This document shows, piece by piece, positions 8,938 to 16,477 of a DNA stretch of 64,000 nt; position 1 is the stretch's first letter; every line of letters begins with the position of its first letter. The position numbers and the translations under genes are program-made. The DNA comes from an uncultured Alphaproteobacteria bacterium (lineage in GTDB: Bacteria > Pseudomonadota > Alphaproteobacteria > Rhizobiales > Aestuariivirgaceae): assembly GCA_937873445.1 (NCBI GenBank), contig CALMWF010000008.1, positions 168,570 through 232,569 on the forward strand, read 5' to 3'. The notes under the pieces were generated by a model, which worked only from the letters and a program-made list of their open reading frames with translations, made no database searches and was not told the DNA's origin.

Positions 8938-9943
8938 GCCGCGCCGTCCCACGCTGCTCTGGCTGCAATCCGGCGGTTGCGGCGGCTGTTCCATGTCCAT
9001 GCTGTGCGCCGAGGGGCCGGATTTCCTGACCGCGCTGGAAGCGGCTGGCATTGACCTGCTCTGGCACCCATCGCTGTCCGAGGCTTCGGGGACGCAACTC
9101 ATCAGCCTGCTTGATGACATCGCCGCGGGCCGCACCGTGCTTGACATTCTCTGTCTCGAAGGATCGGTGATGACCGGCCCCGCCGGCACGGGCCGCTTTC
9201 ACATGCTGGGCGGCACCGAAAAACCCATGATGCACTGGTTGACCGAACTGGCGGCGCGCGCTGCCCATGTGGTGGCGGTGGGATCATGCGCGGCCTATGG
9301 CGGCATCACGGCGGCAGGCGGCAATGAGGCCGGCGCCACCGGCCTGGCCCATGACGGCGAGAAACCCGGCGGGCTGCTGGGTGAAACCTTCCGGGCACGG
9401 AGTGGTTTGCCGGTCATCAACATTGCCGGCTGCCCCACCCACCCCAACTGGATCATCGAAACCCTGATGCAGCTGAGCCTCGGAAGCTTCACTGCCGATG
9501 ACATGGACGCACTGGGCCGCCCGCGCAGCTATGCGGATCATCTGGTGCACCATGGCTGCCCGCGCAATGAGTTCTATGAATTCAAGGCCTCTGCCGAACA
9601 GCCTTCCGATCTGGGCTGCATGATGGAGAACCTGGGCTGCAAGGGCACCCAGGCCCATGGCGACTGCAACACAAGGCTGTGGAACGGCGAAGGCTCGTGC
9701 CTGCGCGGCGGCTATGCCTGCATCAACTGCACCGCCCCGCGTTTTGAAGAGCCGGGCCATCCCTTCACGGCCACGCCGAAATTTGCCGGCATTCCCATCG
9801 GCATCCCCACCGACATGCCCAAGGCCTGGTTTGTCGCCATTGCCTCGCTGGCCAAGGCGGCAACCCCCCATCGGTTGCGCCATAATGCAGTGGCCGATCA
9901 CATTGTGGTGCCGCCCAGCACACCCAAGGGGCCGAAGAAATGA
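8930..9943 (+). CDS. hupU: HupU (HoxB-type), small subunit of the regulatory H2-sensing hydrogenase
   Basis: Electron-transfer FeS subunit of the cytoplasmic H2 sensor, 337 residues starting MAEPRRPTL. It goes straight into the FeS motif QSGGCGGCSM and has no Tat signal, the diagnostic difference from the exported HupS. Later cluster ligands are recognisable: GSCAAYGG, AGCPTHPNW, HHGCPRNEFYEF with CMMENLGCKG, and CINCTAP. The start lies inside hupT, and the stop overlaps hupV by 4 bases, consistent with coupled synthesis of the sensor pair. Confidence 0.95.
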   Translation: MAEPRRPTLLWLQSGGCGGCSMSMLCAEGPDFLTALEAAGIDLLWHPSLSEASGTQLISLLDDIAAGRTVLDILCLEGSVMTGPAGTGRFHMLGGTEKPMMHWLTELAARAAHVVAVGSCAAYGGITAAGGNEAGATGLAHDGEKPGGLLGETFRARSGLPVINIAGCPTHPNWIIETLMQLSLGSFTADDMDALGRPRSYADHLVHHGCPRNEFYEFKASAEQPSDLGCMMENLGCKGTQAHGDCNTRLWNGEGSCLRGGYACINCTAPRFEEPGHPFTATPKFAGIPIGIPTDMPKAWFVAIASLAKAATPHRLRHNAVADHIVVPPSTPKGPKK

Positions 9944-11382
9944 CCAGGCGCGTGTTGGGTCCCTTCAACCGGGTGGAGGGTGATCTTGAGGTGAAGATCG
10001 AGGTCGAGAATGGCGCGGTGGCCCAGGCCTGGGTCAACGCACCACTGTATCGCGGCTTCGAGCACATCTTGCGCGGCAAGAACCCGCGTGATGCCCTGGT
10101 CTATGCGCCGCGCATCTGCGGCATCTGTTCGGTGTCGCAATCGGTGGCGGCTGCGCGGGCGCTTGCCACAGCGCAGGGACTGACGCCCGTGCCCAACGGC
10201 CTGTTGGCCACGGACCTCTCACTGGCGGTGGAAAATATTTCCGACCATCTCAGCCATTTCTATCTGTTCTTCATGCCGGACTTTGCCCGGCCGGTCTATT
10301 CGGGCGAGGCGTGGCATGCGGATATTGCCGCCCGCTTCCGCGCCATGACGGGCACTGCCGCCTCGCCCTATCTTGCTGCCCATGCCGATTTCAAACACAT
10401 GCTCGGCATTCTTGCGGGCAAGTGGCCGCACACTCTTGCGGTGCAGCCCGGCGGCTCTACCCGGCCAGTGGAAGCACAGGAAGTGATCCGCCTGCTGATG
10501 ATACTCTCCGGCTTCCGGCGCTTTCTCGAGACCGTGGTTTATGATGCGCCGCTTGAGGCTTTCGCCGAAATGACTTCGCGCACAGCGCTGGACCACTGGG
10601 CGCAAGCATCCAGGGGCGATCTTGCCCGCTTCTGGCGTCTGTCACAGATGTTGAATCTCCACCACCTCGGGCGTGCCGAAGACCGGTTCATGAGCTATGG
10701 CAGCTATGGCAGCCATGCCGCGCCGCTGTTCCGCTCCGGCACCTATCACCATGGCCGCCGCGCCGACCTTCAGGCCGCCGCCATCAGCGAAGATGCAAGC
10801 CATGCCTGGCTGCGGCAGCAGGAAGGGCCGCGCCATCCCTTCGCCGGTGTCACGTTGCCGGATCTGGATCGTCCTGATGGCTATAGCTGGTGCAAGGCGC
10901 CGCGCCTCAATGGTGAGGTCATGGAGGTGGGCGCACTGGCCCGCCAGGTGGTGGATGGCCAGCCGCTGGCGCTGGATCTGGTTGAGCATGAAGGTGGCAA
11001 TGTGCGCAGCCGTGTTCTCGGACGCTTCATTGAAATTGCCCGTCTGGTGCCCGCCATGGAGGGTTGGGTCAAGGCGCTGAGGCCGCGCCAGCCCTTCTGC
11101 GAGACAGTGAACCTGCCGGATGAGGCGGAGGGCGCAGGCCTGGTCGAGGCGGCGCGCGGCGCCCTTGGCCACTGGCTCAGGATCAGCAAGGGCCACATCC
11201 TCAACTATCAGATCATCGCCCCAACCACCTGGAATTTTTCACCGCGTGACGAAGGCGGCAGGCCCGGTGCGCTGGAGCAGGCGCTGGTGGGCGCGCCCGT
11301 GCGCCCTGGTGAAGACGACCCCATCGCCGTCCAGCATATTGTGCGCTCCTTCGATCCCTGCATGGTTTGCACCGTGCATTGA
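9940..11382 (+). CDS. hupV: HupV (HoxC-type), large subunit of the regulatory H2-sensing hydrogenase
   Basis: NiFe subunit of the H2 sensor, 480 residues. Both nickel motifs are present: RICGICSVSQ near residue 60 and DPCMVCTVH at the extreme C-terminus. The protein ends exactly at that His, with no cleavable tail. This is characteristic of regulatory hydrogenases, which mature without an endopeptidase. With HupU it signals H2 to HupT. It closes the + strand operon; the convergent hyfI stop is 11 bases away, and I see only a weak hairpin (11388-11402) between them. Confidence 0.95.
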   Translation: MTRRVLGPFNRVEGDLEVKIEVENGAVAQAWVNAPLYRGFEHILRGKNPRDALVYAPRICGICSVSQSVAAARALATAQGLTPVPNGLLATDLSLAVENISDHLSHFYLFFMPDFARPVYSGEAWHADIAARFRAMTGTAASPYLAAHADFKHMLGILAGKWPHTLAVQPGGSTRPVEAQEVIRLLMILSGFRRFLETVVYDAPLEAFAEMTSRTALDHWAQASRGDLARFWRLSQMLNLHHLGRAEDRFMSYGSYGSHAAPLFRSGTYHHGRRADLQAAAISEDASHAWLRQQEGPRHPFAGVTLPDLDRPDGYSWCKAPRLNGEVMEVGALARQVVDGQPLALDLVEHEGGNVRSRVLGRFIEIARLVPAMEGWVKALRPRQPFCETVNLPDEAEGAGLVEAARGALGHWLRISKGHILNYQIIAPTTWNFSPRDEGGRPGALEQALVGAPVRPGEDDPIAVQHIVRSFDPCMVCTVH

Positions 11383-11393
11383 CGGCGCGAGCG

Positions 11394-11912
11394 TCAGGCG
11401 CTCATCTTCTCAGCCAGCGCCAGCAGGCCCCGGAGAATGTCGAGGGGCGGCGGCGGACAGCCGCGAATGGTGAGATCCACCGGAATGATGTCGGCCACGG
11501 CTCCGGCGATGGCATAGGAGCCCTTGAACACATGGCAGTCAAAGGCGCAGTCCCCCAGCGCCACAACGAATTTCGGTGCTGGCGTTGCGGCATAGGTGCG
11601 TTCCAGGGCCTGCCGCATGTTCCACGCCACGGGACCGGTGACCAGTAGCACATCGGCATGGCGCGGGGAGGCCACGAATTTCAAGCCGAAGCGCTCGCAG
11701 TCATAAACCGGATTGTTGAGCGCATGAATTTCCAGCTCACAGCCATTGCACGATCCGGCATCAACCTCGCGGATGGCCAGCGACCGGCCCAGCCTCTCGC
11801 GAATGCGCTGCTCGAGGGCCGCCCCCACTTCCGCCAGTGCGGCCTCGGAACTGCCCGGTGATGCAATCACCGCCGGACCCTGAACCAGTGACTTGAACAG
11901 CAGCGAGCGCAT
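11394..11912 (-). CDS. hyfI: HyfI/NuoB-like FeS subunit of an Ehr-type complex
   Basis: A protein of 172 residues related to the small subunit of group 4 hydrogenases and to complex I NuoB. The ligands for one [4Fe-4S] cluster are all visible: CNGC in DAGSCNGCELEIHALNNP, one Cys in ALGDCAFDC and one in RGCPPPPLDIL. It would be the terminal electron carrier facing the large subunit HyfG. It is the last of six genes on this strand, and its ATG overlaps the hyfG stop. It lacks a Tat signal. The complex identity is discussed under hyfG. Confidence 0.9.
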   Translation of the reverse strand: MRSLLFKSLVQGPAVIASPGSSEAALAEVGAALEQRIRERLGRSLAIREVDAGSCNGCELEIHALNNPVYDCERFGLKFVASPRHADVLLVTGPVAWNMRQALERTYAATPAPKFVVALGDCAFDCHVFKGSYAIAGAVADIIPVDLTIRGCPPPPLDILRGLLALAEKMSA

Positions 11913-13423
11913 CAGAGATCATGCCCGGCATAGGAACAGTTGAAGGATTTGTTGCACAGCGGAAAGTCGGCCACGATGTTGCCCTCAATGGCCGCCTCCA
12001 GCAGCGGCCACTGAAACACCGACGGGTCACGGAGGTGAATCTCGACCACCCCATGGGCTTCAGCCAGCGTCACGCTTACGAAGACATCGCCCCGGAAACT
12101 TTCCACCATGGCACAGGCCTGTGCCTGCCGGGCGCGAGGTGCGGCGGCAACAAGCGGCCCCGGCTCCAGCCGGGCCAGCAGCTGGCGGATCAGGTCAACC
12201 GAGGAATGAACCTCATCCACCCGGATCCAGAGCCTCGCATTCACGTCGCCCTCGTGGCGCAGGGCAGGCGTCAGCACCAGCTCGTCATAGGGCGCATAGG
12301 GATAGACCACGCGGGTGTCGCAGGCCCGGCCCGAAGCCCGGCCGACAGGACCTCCGGCGGCAAAGCGTGCCACCAGTTCCGGTTTCACAATGCCGGTGGT
12401 GGCGGTGCGGTCCTGAAGCGACGGCGCTTCATCATAAACAGCGACGATGCGGTCAAAATCGCCAATCACCCGCGACAGCAGGGCAGCCAGGCTGCCCGCC
12501 GCTTCCGCCGTCAAATCCACGGCCACACCGCCGGGAATGACACGGTCCATCATCAGCCGGTGGCCGAAACACTGCGCCGCCTGTTGCAGTATGGTTTCAC
12601 GCAGCAACATGCATTGCGCCTGAATGACGATGACGCTGGCGTCATTGCACACCGCGCCGAAATCACCGATGTGATTGGCAAGGCGCTCAACCTCGGCCAT
12701 GATGGCCCGCAGCAGAACGGCCCGGCGCGGCACCTTCCAGCCCAAAGCCACCTCCACCGCGCGGGCAAAGGCCCAGGACCAGGCTACCGTGTTGTCGCCC
12801 GAAATGCGTGCGGCAAGGGCCGCCGCATCGGCAATCGTCCGGCCACGGATCAAATCTTCAGCGCCCCGGTGCACATAACCCAGTCGCTCTTCCAGCCGCG
12901 CCACCGCCTCGCCGTTGGCGGTGAAGCGGAAGTGGCCCGGCTCGATGATCCCGGCATGAACCGGACCCACCGGAATCTGGTGCAGTCCTTCACCCTCAAC
13001 CGGCAGGAATGTATAGGTGGACGCGGCGCGCGGCCGCTTCTGGTCGATCTTGCGCGCGGGCCATGTGCCATGGTCGATCCAGCCGCGCGGGTCGGTATGG
13101 CCCGCAGCCTCTGGCCCCTTGAGGTCGCGGATGGTACGCTCCAGCCTGAGCGCCGGGGGATGGTTGAGGCCGACGGAAGGGTATTGCCCCTTCTTGATGG
13201 GATGGGAGACGATGGCCCGCAGACCGTCAGGAATGACGCAGAGCCCCATGCACACCACATTGCCCTCGGTCCACAGCGCCAGCAGGTCTTGCAGACCCTG
13301 CGCGCAGCCCAGGGCCAGACAAATCCAGTCGCGCTCATTGACATCAAAACGGAAGAAACCGTCTGCGCCGGGCTTCCTTCCGGCGGTGAGCGCTTTGAGG
13401 GCAAGGGGGGCAGGGCGCTTCAT
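11912..13423 (-). CDS. hyfG: HyfG/NuoCD-like large subunit lacking the nickel ligands (Ehr complex)
   Basis: A protein of 503 residues: a NuoC-like N-terminal part (about 1-145), then a NuoD/hydrogenase-large-subunit part beginning GPVHAGIIEPGHFRF. Where group 4 hydrogenases have CGIC, this protein reads SGDN (S208, D210, N211). The C-terminus reads DFPLCNKSFNCSYAGHDL, with C490 and C496 five residues apart instead of DPCxxC, and no cleavable tail. It therefore cannot bind NiFe in the known way. This matches the energy-converting hydrogenase-related (Ehr) class, known from sequence but without an assigned reaction. It is coupled to hyfF and hyfI by overlaps. Standard annotation would call it a hydrogenase large subunit, which is misleading. 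Confidence 0.88.
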   Translation of the reverse strand: MKRPAPLALKALTAGRKPGADGFFRFDVNERDWICLALGCAQGLQDLLALWTEGNVVCMGLCVIPDGLRAIVSHPIKKGQYPSVGLNHPPALRLERTIRDLKGPEAAGHTDPRGWIDHGTWPARKIDQKRPRAASTYTFLPVEGEGLHQIPVGPVHAGIIEPGHFRFTANGEAVARLEERLGYVHRGAEDLIRGRTIADAAALAARISGDNTVAWSWAFARAVEVALGWKVPRRAVLLRAIMAEVERLANHIGDFGAVCNDASVIVIQAQCMLLRETILQQAAQCFGHRLMMDRVIPGGVAVDLTAEAAGSLAALLSRVIGDFDRIVAVYDEAPSLQDRTATTGIVKPELVARFAAGGPVGRASGRACDTRVVYPYAPYDELVLTPALRHEGDVNARLWIRVDEVHSSVDLIRQLLARLEPGPLVAAAPRARQAQACAMVESFRGDVFVSVTLAEAHGVVEIHLRDPSVFQWPLLEAAIEGNIVADFPLCNKSFNCSYAGHDL

Positions 13424-14856
13424 CGCAGCAGCTCCGCCGCCTTCTGGAACCAGTGCTGCAGGGGCGTGGGCAGGTAAATGCCCGCCAGCAGCACCAGCGC
13501 CAGATGAATGAAAATCGGCAGTGATGATGCCTTGACCCGGTGATTGGGCGCGCTCGGCGCACCGAACAGAAAGCCCTGCAACCGCAACAGCAGCGCCCCG
13601 AAGGCGAGCAGCAGCCCGAACACCGCCAGAACCGCCAGCCAGGGCGCGCGGGCAAAGGTTGAGGTGATGATGAGAAACTCACTCATGAACACGCCGAAGG
13701 GCGGCAGACCGGCAATGGCGAAAACCCCCGCCGCCAGCGCCAGCGCCAGGCCGGGATGCGACACCGAAAGCCCGCGGATATCGGCAATGCGCTGCGTGGC
13801 CTTGGCCTGGGCCACATGGCCCACGGCATAGAAGATGGCCGATTTGGTCAGGCTGTGCATGGCCATGTGCAGAAGGCCGGCGAAATTGGCAATGGGTCCG
13901 CCCATGCCGAAGGCAAAGGTGATGAGGCCCATATGTTCGATGGAGGAATAGGCAAACAGCCGTTTGATGTCGCGGCGCTGATACAGCATGAAGGCGGCAA
14001 AAATCAGCGACACCAGCCCCATGACGATGAAGATGGGCCCCGGCTGAATGGCGGTGGGATGGGCCGACACAATCATCTTGAAACGCAGCAGCGCATAAAG
14101 CGCGACGTTGAGCAGCAGTCCCGAGAGAACGGCGGAAATGGGGGTGGGGCCTTCCGAATGGGCGTCCGGCAGCCAGGCATGCAGCGGCGCCAGCCCCACC
14201 TTGGTGCCATAGCCGATGAGCAGGAAAATGAAGGCGAGATTGAGCAGCGAGGCATCAAGCTGTGGAGCAGCACCCAGCAGCAGGTTCCAGGTCATGGCCG
14301 GGCTGCCTTCGCCCAGAACCTTCTGGCCCGCAAGATAGATCAGGATGGTGCCGAAGAAGGCGAGCGAAATGCCGACCGAGCCGAGGATGAAATATTTCCA
14401 CGATGCCTCCAGCGCCGAAGGCGTGCGGTAAATGCCCACCATGACCACGGTGATGAGCGTGGCCAGCTCCAGCCCCACCCACATCAGCCCGATGTTGTTG
14501 GCGGTAAGCGCAATGTTCATCGCCCCCATCATTGACAGGAACATGGCGTGATAGAAGCGCACGAACAGCGGGGTCAGCTTGCCGGTTTCGATTTCATGGC
14601 CGATATAGCTGGCGCTGAACAGCGAGGCGGTGAAGCCCACCAGTGTGTTGAGCACAATGAACACGATGTTCATGTCGTCGATGATGAAATAGGCCCCGGT
14701 GGTGCGCTCTGTGGCGAGCAGCGAAAGCCCGGCCACCAGCGTGGCCGCCATGGCCGCCACATTGCCATAGGCGGAGATGCGGTAATTCGGCACAAAGGCC
14801 AGCACCGCCGCTGCCGCAAAGGGCATCCCGTCGATGATGGCAATGGGCGAAATCAT
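13420..14856 (-). CDS. hyfF: HyfF-like (NuoN/MrpD family) proton-channel subunit of the Ehr complex
   Basis: Polytopic membrane protein of 478 residues with about 14 hydrophobic segments. Residues of the antiporter-like proton channel are present: a Glu in MWVGLELATLITV, and a Lys with flanking motif in GYGTKVGLAPLHAWLPDAH. A second channel region reads KRLFAYSSIEHMGL. The family translocates H+ (or Na+) in complex I and group 4 hydrogenases, so this subunit looks functional even though the catalytic subunit has lost nickel ligands. It overlaps hyfG and hyfE by 4 bases each. Confidence 0.9.
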   Translation of the reverse strand: MISPIAIIDGMPFAAAAVLAFVPNYRISAYGNVAAMAATLVAGLSLLATERTTGAYFIIDDMNIVFIVLNTLVGFTASLFSASYIGHEIETGKLTPLFVRFYHAMFLSMMGAMNIALTANNIGLMWVGLELATLITVVMVGIYRTPSALEASWKYFILGSVGISLAFFGTILIYLAGQKVLGEGSPAMTWNLLLGAAPQLDASLLNLAFIFLLIGYGTKVGLAPLHAWLPDAHSEGPTPISAVLSGLLLNVALYALLRFKMIVSAHPTAIQPGPIFIVMGLVSLIFAAFMLYQRRDIKRLFAYSSIEHMGLITFAFGMGGPIANFAGLLHMAMHSLTKSAIFYAVGHVAQAKATQRIADIRGLSVSHPGLALALAAGVFAIAGLPPFGVFMSEFLIITSTFARAPWLAVLAVFGLLLAFGALLLRLQGFLFGAPSAPNHRVKASSLPIFIHLALVLLAGIYLPTPLQHWFQKAAELLR

Positions 14857-15512
14857 GACTGGTCGCCCCGCGCATTGTCCAGTGCCTCGATGTCCACGCT
14901 GTCAAAGCGCTCGCGGATGCGGAACACGAAGACGGCGAACACAAACAGCGCAATCAGCACCGAAAAGGCCACGCTGATTTCCACCACCAACGGCATGCCG
15001 CGCGCCCCCGTGGCAGCCAGGATCAAGCCGTTTTCCAGCGACATGAAGCCGACAATCTGGGTTATGGCGTTCTGGCGGGTAATCATCATCAGGAAGCCGA
15101 GCAGGATGATGGCCAGCGCCAGCGCCAGGCCTTCGCGGGTGAAGGATTCCGCCGCGGTGGTGATCTTGAGCACCAAGAGCAGCGACAGCGAGGTGAGCGC
15201 CAGACCGATGAGCAGCGTCTTGCCCACGCCCACCACCTGATCAATGTCACGGTGCACGCCGAGCTTCACGATCATGCGGTGCAGCGCCACCGGAATGATG
15301 ATGCCCTTGAGGCCCAGCGCCAGCGCGGCGGTGATGAACAGATGCGGGCGCTGCTGTGTATAGGCCTCCCAGCCCACGGCAATGGCAAGAAGAATGGCCT
15401 GGGCGGCGAAGATGTTGAGCACCGAGAACAGCCGGTCCTGATAGAGCAGGGCAAAGCTTGCCACCAGCATCAGCCCGGCAAAGAAATGCGACACGTCATA
15501 GGCGTGGGTCAC
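14853..15512 (-). CDS. hyfE: HyfE-like (NuoK-related) membrane subunit of the Ehr complex
   Basis: A membrane protein of 219 residues with about seven hydrophobic segments. The C-terminal half carries the NuoK-like stretch ITQIVGFMSLENGLILAATG, with a membrane-buried Glu, followed by EISVAFSVLIALFV. This is the HyfE arrangement, with extra N-terminal helices before the NuoK-like part. It would contribute to the ion path in the membrane arm. It lies between hyfC and hyfF with overlapping start and stop codons. Confidence 0.88.
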   Translation of the reverse strand: MTHAYDVSHFFAGLMLVASFALLYQDRLFSVLNIFAAQAILLAIAVGWEAYTQQRPHLFITAALALGLKGIIIPVALHRMIVKLGVHRDIDQVVGVGKTLLIGLALTSLSLLLVLKITTAAESFTREGLALALAIILLGFLMMITRQNAITQIVGFMSLENGLILAATGARGMPLVVEISVAFSVLIALFVFAVFVFRIRERFDSVDIEALDNARGDQS

Positions 15513-16477
15513 TGCATCACCTCCCGCGTCACGAAGGCCAGCAGAATGGCCAGGAAGGCAAAGACAAAGGCCCCACCGAGGAATTCACCGACCCGGAACA
15601 CCCGCATCTTGGCAATGCTCGCCTCCCAGATGCCCAGCAGTGCCGCGCCAAGAACCAGCTTGGCGACAAAAACCAGAAGCCCCACCGCCCAGGCGCCCGG
15701 CCCGGCCTGCGCCGGAGCCATGCCGAAGGGCACAAACAGGCAGACAATGAGGGCGATATAGAGCACCAGCTTCAGTTGCGCCGCCAGTTCAATCATGGCG
15801 AGGTGGCGGCCCGAATATTCCAGAACCATGGCCTCATGCACCATGGTGAGTTCAAGGTGGGTGGCAGGATTGTCAATGGGAATGCGCGCGTTCTCGGCCA
15901 GCGCCACGATGATCAGCGCCACCAGCGCCAGCGCCAGCGACACCCGCACCGTCATCGGCTGCGAGACAAGGAAGTTGGCGATTTCGGGAAGCCGCGTGGT
16001 GCCCGCGGTCAGCGCGATGGTGAGCGCCACCAGCAGCATGGCGGGTTCGGCCAGTGTGGCGATCATCAGCTCGCGCGAGGTGCCGATGCCGCCGAAGGCC
16101 GTGCCCACATCCATGCCGGCCAGCGCCAGAATGGCCCGTGCCGCGCCGAGCAGCGCCACCAGCGCCACCACATCCGCCGCCCAGTTGAACATCAGGCCGG
16201 AGGCAAAGGTGGGCACCAGCGCCGTGGCCACCCAGGTAAAGGCGAGAATGGCATAGGGCGCCACCCGGAATAACCACGATGCCGTTTCCGCCACCACGGT
16301 CTCCTTCTTCACCAGCTTGTAGAGATCGCGGTAGGGCTGGATGATGGGGGCGCCCTGCCGCCGGGTTGCCCTGGCCTTGACCTGCCGGACAATGCCGGTG
16401 ATGGCGGGGGCCAGCAGGATCACCAGAAACATCTGGATGGACTGGCCAAAGAGCAGGATGAGTCCGGTGCCGGTCAT
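15509..16477 (-). CDS. hyfC: HyfC-like (NuoH family) membrane anchor subunit of the Ehr complex
   Basis: A membrane protein of 322 residues starting MTGTGLILLFGQSI; the ATG at 16477 overlaps the hyfB stop. NuoH-family features are clear: the amphipathic segment RRQGAPIIQPYRDLYKLVKKE and the acidic loop RIPIDNPATHLELTMVHEA. NuoH/HyfC connects the soluble FeS/large-subunit module to the ion-pumping arm. Conservation of this coupling loop suggests an energy-converting complex even without the nickel site. Confidence 0.92.
   Translation of the reverse strand: MTGTGLILLFGQSIQMFLVILLAPAITGIVRQVKARATRRQGAPIIQPYRDLYKLVKKETVVAETASWLFRVAPYAILAFTWVATALVPTFASGLMFNWAADVVALVALLGAARAILALAGMDVGTAFGGIGTSRELMIATLAEPAMLLVALTIALTAGTTRLPEIANFLVSQPMTVRVSLALALVALIIVALAENARIPIDNPATHLELTMVHEAMVLEYSGRHLAMIELAAQLKLVLYIALIVCLFVPFGMAPAQAGPGAWAVGLLVFVAKLVLGAALLGIWEASIAKMRVFRVGEFLGGAFVFAFLAILLAFVTREVMQ

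Noticed and set aside
11388..11402. Hairpin GAGCG-TCAGG-CGCTC between hupV and hyfI as a bidirectional terminator
   Set aside because: The stem is only 5 bp and overlaps the hyfI stop region, with no T-run on either strand.
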